A stretch of DNA of 33,513 bases from Methanobacteriota archaeon (GTDB lineage Archaea > Thermoplasmatota > Poseidoniia > Poseidoniales > Poseidoniaceae), in assembly GCA_018659375.1 (NCBI GenBank), contig JABJMO010000052.1:1-33513 (forward strand). Reading direction: 5' to 3'. A model generated the notes under the pieces. The model worked only from the letters and a program-made list of their open reading frames with translations. It did not search any database and was not told the DNA's origin. Every line of letters starts with the position of its first letter. The stretch's first letter is position 1. This document shows, in pieces, positions 1 through 7,700 of this stretch. Both the position numbers and the translations under genes were made by a program.

Positions 1-1227
1 CCTGCACTACAAGGACTCAGAGTTGCTAATTATTCAATGGAAGATGATGGTGTGGAATTACAAGAAGGAGTTGACTATGTGGCTCCTACTGAAGAATTCC
101 TGCCTGATGGCAAACTAAGAATATACCAATCTGTCGATTATGAAAAGTCTCTTTGGCCAATGGGTCGTAACCTATTCATTGACTTTACCACCGCTGAACC
201 AGAATCTAATGATATACCTCAATGGACATCTTATCAGCCAAATAATAATTCAATAATTCCGTTAATGACCGGAACTGAATACCTCACTATCGCTGCAGAT
301 GATTTAGCAGATTGGGCTACTGATTCCAACGGTTGGAACCTAGACTGCACATTTACTAATTCCGGATGGAGTGCGAGACAAGATGAAACTGGTAACCTAC
401 TGGTTACTTCTCCGTCAGGAACCGCTTCAACTGTGGCAACCTGCGGAATTGTCGACCCATTTGGCGCGGTAGCTGTAGAAACTCTTGATTTCACCTTTGG
501 CCAACCATTTACGGCAACAGCAGACATCACCGATGGTGAAAACATCGACTTTACTGTAACACCCACTGGATTAGTGTCTGAGATGACTGTTAGTGCTCAT
601 GCTCATCAAAACGGAAATATGGGCTCCATGAGATCTTCAATGGCTAGTAACCAACCGGTAACTATTGCCTTACCTATGGACGGGCTAAAACCTGGAATGG
701 TTATGATAATGGGGTCTGCAAGCGCCAATAATATGATGAATTTTGACTATATGTTAGACTATGGATTAGAGAAACAGAGTCTTCCACCAGCTATAACGCT
801 AAAGATGAGTTTTGATGGGATGAATGCAACATGGGATGCCACAGGATTACAATTCACCCTAAAGGGAACGGTTTCAGACCCTGATGGTGAGCAAGTTTCA
901 ATGTCCCTTCAATTATGTGGGGCTGAAGCAACAGATTTCACCAAGGTAGGTATTAATTGGGAGATTGATGTTTCAATTGCCACTTGTGTTCTTCAAGAAA
1001 TTGCCACATATGACATAATCATCACTGTAACAGATGAATCATCGGTAACTACTACCTTAGAAATAAATGTAGCAGACCCTAATGCTGTTGATGATTCTAA
1101 TGATGGATCTACCAGCGACAGTGATAGTGGAGATGACAGTAGTGCGCTACCAAGTGTATCACTACTGGCAACATTGAGCGTCACTCTTCTTGGCGCTGCA
1201 TTTGCTAGAAGAAAGCAGGATCTTTGA
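1..1227 (+). CDS. Secreted, C-terminally anchored protein with Ig/PKD-like domain (5' end outside window)
   Basis: The frame is open from the first base, so the gene begins upstream and at least 408 codons are seen. The first ATG inside is at 37, but nothing marks it as a true start. The visible part is acidic, rich in Asn/Thr/Ser and looks extracellular. A beta-sandwich-like stretch with a G-T-V-S-D-P-D-G-E motif near base 870 resembles bacterial Ig/PKD-type modules. The C-terminus has a Ser/Asp/Gly-rich spacer, then the sequence ALPSVSLLATLSV, a hydrophobic segment and a terminal RRKQD. That is the three-part layout of archaeal surface proteins processed by archaeosortase-type enzymes, but without a clear PGF triplet. 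The gar1-like gene follows 21 bases later on the same strand. No catalytic domain is recognisable, so the function is unknown. Confidence 0.8.
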   Translation, partial: PALQGLRVANYSMEDDGVELQEGVDYVAPTEEFLPDGKLRIYQSVDYEKSLWPMGRNLFIDFTTAEPESNDIPQWTSYQPNNNSIIPLMTGTEYLTIAADDLADWATDSNGWNLDCTFTNSGWSARQDETGNLLVTSPSGTASTVATCGIVDPFGAVAVETLDFTFGQPFTATADITDGENIDFTVTPTGLVSEMTVSAHAHQNGNMGSMRSSMASNQPVTIALPMDGLKPGMVMIMGSASANNMMNFDYMLDYGLEKQSLPPAITLKMSFDGMNATWDATGLQFTLKGTVSDPDGEQVSMSLQLCGAEATDFTKVGINWEIDVSIATCVLQEIATYDIIITVTDESSVTTTLEINVADPNAVDDSNDGSTSDSDSGDDSSALPSVSLLATLSVTLLGAAFARRKQDL

Positions 1228-1248
1228 TTTTACAAAGGATGTCTTATT

Positions 1249-2379
1249 ATGTTCATTGGTTCAATTGATTCTCACAGCCACGAAGGTGGTTTACTCGCCT
1301 CATTTACTGGTTCTTCACCAGCACTCGGTTCAATAATTGTTAGTTCTGATGATGGAACCTACATTGGTAAGATTGATGCTGTTTTAGGCGGTACTGAATC
1401 CCCTATCGCTCATATTGCCCATCTTGACCGTAAAATGGATGCCAGCCAATTTATCGGCATTGATGTCAAAATACGGCCAAAAGTAGAGCGCGAGGAGAGA
1501 TTTGATAGATCTCGCAGTGACCGAAACGACCGACGTCGTAATGATGACAGAGGCGGGAGAAGAGATGATAGAAGAGATTCTCGACGAGATGATAACAGAG
1601 ACTTCGGTAGAGACAATCGACGTGGCAATGATAGGGATAACCGTCACAGAGGAAATGACCGCGGAGATTCTCACGGAGACAATGATTGGGATTGTCCAAA
1701 ATGCAACAATTCAAACTTTGCTAGAAGAGTAGAGTGCAACAGATGTGGCGCTCCAAAGCCTGGTGGTGGAGACTCTAGCGACAGAAGAAACTCTCAGTAT
1801 GACTCTCGCCCGCCAAGGAGAGATGATCGTCAAAGACGAGATTCTCGAGATAGAAATAATAACAGATCAGAGCGGAAGACGTTTACTGACAATGATTGGG
1901 AATGTAAAAAGTGTAATAACTCTAATTTTTCGTTTAGAACTGAATGTAATCGGTGTGGAGAACCTAAGCCAGGTGGCGGAGGAAATAACAGAGACCGTGG
2001 ACCAAGAAGAGATAATCGGAGTAGCGGCAGAGACCGTGGGCCACGCAGAGACGACCATTCAACTAGAGATAGTCGTGGAAGCGACAGAGGTAGCGGCCAC
2101 GAAGAGAACGAGGACCACGCAGAGACGACCGTTCAAGTAGAGATAATCGTGGAAGCGACAGAAGTAGCGGGCCACGAAGAGAGCGTGGGCCAAGTAGAGA
2201 CAGTCGGGGAAGTGACAGAGACCGTGGACCAAGAAGAGAAGGAGGTGGTCGCGGAGAGCGAGACCCAAACGTTCGTCAATTCCGTCGTGCTAGAGGCAAA
2301 TCATCAGGGCATGCTCACAACAGAGGACCACAACCCCTTGATACCCGTCCGCTTAGAAGACATAGAGATGATTAAGTAA
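1249..2379 (+). CDS. gar1: Gar1-like H/ACA RNP domain fused to two RanBP2-type zinc fingers and RGG/DRR-rich tails (probable frameshift near 3' end)
   Basis: Residues about 10-82 resemble the Gar1 beta-barrel: a P-A-L-G turn, then G-T-Y-I-G-K-I-D-A-V-L-G-G matching the Gar1 I/V-G-K-V-x-D-V-F-G motif. Gar1 is the H/ACA RNP subunit that helps guide pseudouridylation of rRNA. Residues 83-145 are Arg/Asp/Asn/Gly-rich. Two RanBP2-type fingers follow: W147, C149, C152, N156, C163, C166 and W217, C219, C222, N226, C233, C236. Both fit W-x-C-x2-C-x3-N-x6-C-x2-C exactly, end in PKPGG, and are the type that binds single-stranded RNA. More RG/DRR repeats follow. Archaeal Gar1 is usually only about 75-100 residues. 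From about residue 283 the composition switches abruptly from R/G/D to E/V/T; reading frame 3 from base 2097 continues the RGG pattern to TAA at 2375, so the annotated C-terminus is probably wrong. An AAAGGATG element lies 9-16 bases before the ATG. The Gar1 call rests on motif resemblance; the fingers are certain by pattern. Confidence 0.75.
   Translation: MFIGSIDSHSHEGGLLASFTGSSPALGSIIVSSDDGTYIGKIDAVLGGTESPIAHIAHLDRKMDASQFIGIDVKIRPKVEREERFDRSRSDRNDRRRNDDRGGRRDDRRDSRRDDNRDFGRDNRRGNDRDNRHRGNDRGDSHGDNDWDCPKCNNSNFARRVECNRCGAPKPGGGDSSDRRNSQYDSRPPRRDDRQRRDSRDRNNNRSERKTFTDNDWECKKCNNSNFSFRTECNRCGEPKPGGGGNNRDRGPRRDNRSSGRDRGPRRDDHSTRDSRGSDRGSGHEENEDHAETTVQVEIIVEATEVAGHEESVGQVETVGEVTETVDQEEKEVVAESETQTFVNSVVLEANHQGMLTTEDHNPLIPVRLEDIEMIK
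2094..2097 (+). other. Apparent single-base deletion (GGG to GG) shifting the RGG tail out of frame
   Basis: The stretch tagcggccacgaagagaacg (2091-2110) is a diverged copy of tagcgggccacgaagagagcg (2165-2185), with one G fewer. Restoring a G at 2095-2096 keeps the Arg/Gly/Asp-rich, G-P-R-R-repeat reading through to TAA at 2373-2375, only four bases before the stop used by the uncorrected frame. It is either a sequencing or assembly error, a natural mutation, or less likely a programmed -1 shift. Confidence 0.7.
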
Positions 2380-2400
2380 TTCACTCACGAGCCTAGGTAC

Positions 2401-3459
2401 ATGAGTGCTGAAGATCACTACCTTGATGCGATAGAAGCTCTTGATAATGGTAACAGAGAAGAATCTTTGATTGAAGCATACAAAGCAGTCAAACTAGATC
2501 CTGAACATGCTGATGCATGGCAGGTGATTTCTGACTCTCATTTGAACTCAAATGGACAGGCTGATAACCTAATTGATGCATCAAAATCGTTGAATGCGGT
2601 AAAGAAAATAGTAAATCTAGACCCTTCTAGAATTGATATGTGGGTAAGAGGAGGTAGATTACTCGCTGACGAATTAGGCTTGATGATTGATGCTCTTGAA
2701 TGGTGGCAAGAAGTTCGCCATCATGCCCCAGATGAAGTCACTCCGTTGATTGAACAGGCTACTATCATGGCTGATTTAGGGCTATATCAAGAGGGTAGAG
2801 AACGAATTGAGACTATATTAAACGAAAATATGGATGTAGCAACCAGCCAATACGGTAGAGTCCACCAATTGCTTGGATTATTCAATTCAGCGATACAACA
2901 AGACCAAAATCAGTATTTCAAGCCGTGGGAAAAGCGCCACCCTGGTTGGTTAGCAATCGAATCAAAAATGCGTAAGCCGCCGGTTTCGGAAACCTTCATT
3001 TTCATGTTAGTCACTGTGCCAATTCTATTTGGTGTTGTTATTTTGTCAAACATGTTGGCAGGAGAAGGTTTTACTGCTTTTTGTCTTACTTCCATAGTCA
3101 TCTTTGTTGCAGTGATCGCCGGTATGAGGTTTACCAAGAATATGTTCAGAAGCATTAACCGGCCCGCTTTCAATCTACTTAGGGCAATGAACTTCGAGTC
3201 TTCTACAGGGTATTCAATTATCTCTGAAGAAATTAAGACTTCGGTATTGTATATGTATATATTACAGCGCAAGCCTATTGCTTGGCAAGAGAGAATGCTA
3301 TTGATTGTTGAAGAAAGCACTCTACTACCTAAAAACTGGAAGTTGGAGTTGCCAGATTTTGAGTCACATCTAGACGAAATTGGTTATATTGAAGATGGTG
3401 ATGAACAAACACCATTCTGGGAAACTGGCGATGGCGCAGAGCCCCATGAAGAGGAATAA
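2401..3459 (+). CDS. TPR-domain membrane protein
   Basis: 352 residues. Residues about 1-165 form helical repeats of TPR type, for example E-A-Y-K-A-V-K-L-D-P-E-H-A-D-A-W followed by later K-I-V-N-L-D-P-S and E-V-R-H-H-A-P-D repeats. Two hydrophobic segments follow at about 200-222 and 225-246, then a soluble acidic C-terminal domain ending in PHEEE. TPRs usually mediate protein-protein contacts, so this may be a membrane-docked scaffold; the partner is unknown. The ATG lies 21 bases after the end of the gar1-like gene, and the two are probably co-transcribed. Its stop codon directly abuts the stop of the convergent S-adenosylhomocysteinase gene, with no base between them. Confidence 0.85.
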   Translation: MSAEDHYLDAIEALDNGNREESLIEAYKAVKLDPEHADAWQVISDSHLNSNGQADNLIDASKSLNAVKKIVNLDPSRIDMWVRGGRLLADELGLMIDALEWWQEVRHHAPDEVTPLIEQATIMADLGLYQEGRERIETILNENMDVATSQYGRVHQLLGLFNSAIQQDQNQYFKPWEKRHPGWLAIESKMRKPPVSETFIFMLVTVPILFGVVILSNMLAGEGFTAFCLTSIVIFVAVIAGMRFTKNMFRSINRPAFNLLRAMNFESSTGYSIISEEIKTSVLYMYILQRKPIAWQERMLLIVEESTLLPKNWKLELPDFESHLDEIGYIEDGDEQTPFWETGDGAEPHEEE

Positions 3460-4725
3460 TCACGTTCCAGCGTTGTAATCATCCAAGTAAGCAACTTGCT
3501 CGCGGGTTAGAGAATCAATTTCAAATCCAAGTGTTGCAAGTTTTGTTGTTGCCAGACCTTGGTCTTGTTCTGTTGTGATATCATACACTACTGGTTGCAT
3601 ATCCTTACCCTCTTGGGCTAGGCGGCAAAGCGCAAGGTACTGATTAGCAAACGACATGTCCATTACTTCTGATGGATGTCCTTCAGCTGCTGCAAGGTTG
3701 ACAAGGCGACCGTCTGCAAGCAAGAAAATCTTCCTGCCATCAGTCATGGTATATTCGTTGTTATTGTCACGAATGGTTCGCTTACTGGCGGCTAACCCTT
3801 CCAATTCTTCGATGTTTATTTCACAGTCATAGTGACCTGTGTTGGAAATTATCGCACCATCTTTCATTGACGCAAAATGTCGTTCAACGATTATGTCTTT
3901 CATTCCAGTCGCTGTACAAAATATGTCTCCTAAGGCAGCGGCTTCGTCCATTTTCATGACCCTAAACCCGTCCATTACTGCTCTTAGAGCAGGTAGTGGA
4001 TCTATTTCAGTGATAATTACATTGGCGCCCATTCCGTGAGCCCTCATAGCTACACCTTTACCACAATGTCCGTATCCAGCAACAACAAAGGTTTTACCGG
4101 CAATTAATACAGAAGTGGCTCTAAGTATCCCATCAATGGTTGATTGACCAGTTCCGTAAACATTGTCAAAATCCCACTTTGTGATAGCATCGTTAACTGC
4201 GATAACTGGATATTTCAAATCTCCAGCCTTACCCATTGCCCTTAATCTGTGGACTCCAGTCGTAGTTTCTTCAGTCCCACCAATAACTCCGGCTGCATAT
4301 TCTTCCTTTTCTCCGTGAACTCGAACAATTAAATCTGCTCCATCGTCAAGAGTAAGAGTTGGATTGAATTCTAGCGTCTTGTCAATACACCAATAGAAAT
4401 CATCAACACTTTGACCGTGCCAAGCATAGATAGAATATCCTTCCTCTGCAAGCCATGCGGCAACATCATCTTGAGTTGACAATGGGTTACAACCAGACCA
4501 AGAAATCTCTGCACCAGCTGCGGCTATTGTTTCGATTAATACTGCGGTTTCTTTGGTTACGTGGAGGCAGCCTGCTACTCTCATTCCTGCTAAGGGTTTG
4601 GTCTTGAGAGCTTCTTCCTTTAGCGCTGCTAGAACTGGCATTCTAGCTCTTGCCCAATCTACTCTCAGTGATCCGGATTCTGCCAGAGTCATATCTGCTA
4701 CTGTGTACTTGTCAGTCTTGTCCAT
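3460..4725 (-). CDS. ahcY: S-adenosylhomocysteinase
   Basis: 421 residues, the short archaeal/bacterial length. The enzyme reversibly hydrolyses S-adenosylhomocysteine (or, in some archaea, S-inosylhomocysteine) to homocysteine plus the nucleoside, relieving product inhibition of methyltransferases; it is cytosolic and binds NAD. Visible family signatures are C-L-H-V-T-K-E-T-A near residue 53, G-C-N-P-L-S-T-Q-D-D, G-T-E-E-T-T-T-G-V-H-R-L, the substrate/NAD segment N-D-A-I-T-K-W-D-F-D-N-x-Y-G-T-G-Q-S, and the NAD-binding loop V-A-G-Y-G-H-C-G-K-G near residue 213. The ATG at 4725 gives the expected N-terminus. It lies 65 bases downstream of the giant surface-protein gene and may be read from that transcript or its own promoter. 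Start and identity are secure; whether the adenosyl or inosyl substrate is preferred cannot be seen. Confidence 0.97.
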   Translation of the reverse strand: MDKTDKYTVADMTLAESGSLRVDWARARMPVLAALKEEALKTKPLAGMRVAGCLHVTKETAVLIETIAAAGAEISWSGCNPLSTQDDVAAWLAEEGYSIYAWHGQSVDDFYWCIDKTLEFNPTLTLDDGADLIVRVHGEKEEYAAGVIGGTEETTTGVHRLRAMGKAGDLKYPVIAVNDAITKWDFDNVYGTGQSTIDGILRATSVLIAGKTFVVAGYGHCGKGVAMRAHGMGANVIITEIDPLPALRAVMDGFRVMKMDEAAALGDIFCTATGMKDIIVERHFASMKDGAIISNTGHYDCEINIEELEGLAASKRTIRDNNNEYTMTDGRKIFLLADGRLVNLAAAEGHPSEVMDMSFANQYLALCRLAQEGKDMQPVVYDITTEQDQGLATTKLATLGFEIDSLTREQVAYLDDYNAGT

Positions 4726-4790
4726 GGGCGACGCTACAACCGGTCACTTTTGAACTCATTGTATTTTCCAAATCAGTTTCAAAAATGTTG

Positions 4791-7700
4791 TCATCCTTGC
4801 TGTTGAATGTATGCTGCTGCATATTGTTGTGCATATGCTGCGGCAGTCTGCTCATCATAACCTTGAGTGATGAACTGCTGGTAGTATTGTTGGTATGCAG
4901 CATCCATCGCAGGGTTGGTAGCAGCTGGTGCTGCTGCTTGAACGGCTTGTTGTTGACTGGCCCCACCTGTCAGTCCTGCTTGCGCAGCATATTGCGCAGC
5001 ATACGACCTTGCAGTATCTTCAGGGTATCCTTGAGCGATTAATTGTTGAACATATTGCTCGACAGGGTCTTGTTCTTGGAAAGCACCTGTTAGGCTGAAA
5101 TCCTTGTAATCTCCATCAATACCGTCTCCTCCGCTTCTTCTAAGGAACAACAATGTCAAGATGACGATTAAGACCAATACAATAGCACCAATACCAATGA
5201 ACATAATATTACTATCGGACTGAGCTCCATCGCCTCCATCATTAGATGATGGAGCGACCCATTCGCCGTTTTCTAAAGAGTACTCGCCATCCCAATCACA
5301 TTGACCGTTGATAAATACCCAATCACCTTCCGGGTCCGCTAGTATCACTTCATCTGGAACAGATACTCCACGACAGATTGGTAATGACAAAGTAATGGTA
5401 TTTGGATTGTATAATTGAACATAATCTGGATCGCTTAGAGAGAGTTGCTGTTCTGTAACCCAACGCTTGTCTGTATCTTTGGTAGGATCGAATTCGTAAA
5501 CTCTTATGTAAATTATGACATCTACTGGCTTGTCAGAGTGGAATCTGTCGATATCCAAACTCAAGTAAAATGTGTCACCTGTACCAACTGAGTTGTCTAG
5601 AACTGCTAATTCTTTTGCGCCAATGGCAGTTCCTAACACCTGTGGGTCAGTTTCGTCTAATAGGGATTCATTCCAGGTTATCTCCACGTATGTATCAGAC
5701 TCATCAGAACCTGTGGTAACAGTTCCTGAAAGGTTGTAGAATGAACTAGTGTAACCTTGTTGGTCACCCCAATTAGTGAAGTCAATAACCGGAGGTTCAT
5801 CGCCAAAGCCTTGTGGTTTGACATCGAAACAGAATTCCATGTCATCATCCCACTTACCGGATTTATCGTAAACCGTTAGTTTAATTTTGATCGGTTGGAT
5901 TGGTGATTCTGTATTAGGGTTGTAAGTTAGATTTCTGCCAGCGTATGATTCTCCATTCTGGTCAACACCATATCCACCAAATGTGTATTGCCAAACTCCC
6001 AAGCTTGCTTCATATTGGATGTAAGTATTGGCATTGACATTAATTGCTGCATCCCACGGCTTGTCAAACAGAACTTCCCATTCATACCTGTCAATTCCAT
6101 TACCTTCTAGCGCATCAGGGTCTGATGAATTAAAGGCATTGAAATCAATTGGTAGTTGGCCGCTTTCATCTAGAGTAATCTCATACTTAGGGTAATTATC
6201 TAGACTCGAACAGGTTCCGACATACTCGATATTGTCTGCATAACTGTCTTTCATAACCACATAAGCATCGGCAATTGGGTTAAACGCGTCAGCGTTTGCA
6301 TCATTGGTCTCAACAATCACAGATAACATCCTTGAGTGCCCGTTGTCGTCATGTAGCCAAAGAGTAATTGTCCATTGCTCTCCCTGTTTACAGTCGCCTT
6401 GGGTTCCAATAGACTTACAGAAGTCCATCACAGGTGAGGATTCAGTTTCGAACAATGGAGAGGTGTAATGGTCTATTTGACCTGGAGCCATGGTTCCTAA
6501 ATCCCAAGAAGTTGGTCCAGAAATCAGCCAATCAGTTTGCAAACTTACTTGTGCATTAGATTGGTAACTAAAGGTCAATTGAGCATTACTCTTCATGTAA
6601 ACTGTGGCATATCCGGCACCGAGTGCAGGGTCAGGAACTACACCATCAATCAAGATATCAGTACCGTCTCTCATTTCACCAAATGGGTTGGGGTAATCAT
6701 TTACTTGATATGAGATTACATTGCTAAGCAAAGCGAAATCGGAACTTGATGCGTTACCTGACTTTGCTTCTAGATCAATTGTGGAAACAATCATTCCACC
6801 TTGACCATAGCTACAAATCCCCAACAGAACATCTTCAATGTCTGTTGAATCACGAATAATTGGTTGGAAACTTGCCACATTTTGGTTGCCTGAGCAAATC
6901 TTCGGCACATCAGAGGTTGCTTCGCTACCAATGTCAAGTACTGAGTCGGCTACTGGAGTGAATACCTCAAACTTTTCACCGTCAATATTATTCATAATTG
7001 GGTGGAATTCATCGTATACTTCCATGTCTGCATAGGTAATCTCAGCACCATTGGTTTTGTCAGCGATTACTAGGCCAAGAGGTAATCTTGGTTCGACATT
7101 TGTTCCAAGACCGTAAGTTTGAGTTCCATGTGGAGCCAAGTGTGCTTGTATTGTACCACCACTGCTCATGAAATTGACCAAGACTTGCTTTCGGTCAACA
7201 TTACTGACCGTATCAGATATAGTCTTGTAGTATGCTTTTCCATCATCTTTGGCAGTATTGAAATCTTGCCATGGTAAGATAATCTTATCAAAGTTAGTAA
7301 ACCAATTAGTCTTGAAATAGTCATCCCAATCATTCATGCCAAATTGGGTGTAAGACATACCATTAGCCGCAATGTCTTCAATGATTCTAGAAGTACCGCT
7401 GGTCTTATCAGATAATATTGCTATATCGACATCATCGGCAAAGGTTGCATGGAAGTATACTGGGTCTCCGGATGGAGTCCCGTCATCTAGCTGGGCACGG
7501 TAACTAATGTTGTAGGTGTGTCCGTCTTGATACCCAGCCCATGGAGTGAACGATAGGTCAATTCTTTGGCCATTCAGCAAAGACTGGGCTGGCCCAGAAC
7601 TTACACTGTGAGCAAGAGAACTTGTGGTCTCGTCAAATACCTCCATGTAAAATACATAATCTCCTTCAAGCACTCCATTTGTTGCAGTCATCTCCCAGTT

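Noticed and set aside
1384-2268. Several overlapping open frames on both strands within the gar1-fusion gene
   Set aside because: The GA-rich Arg/Asp/Gly repeats lack stops in other frames. Only the main frame gives a Gar1-like domain and zinc fingers; the others are low-complexity shadows.
1490-2340. Short GA-rich direct repeats that might suggest a CRISPR or minisatellite
   Set aside because: They vary in length and spacing, keep codon phase for R/G/D residues, and have no unique spacers, so they are coding low complexity.
4650-5042. Cys/Leu-rich plus-strand frame over the ahcY start and the giant protein's tail
   Set aside because: It is the complement of the Q/A-rich repeat coding region; Leu/Cys richness is the expected mirror of Gln/Ala codons.
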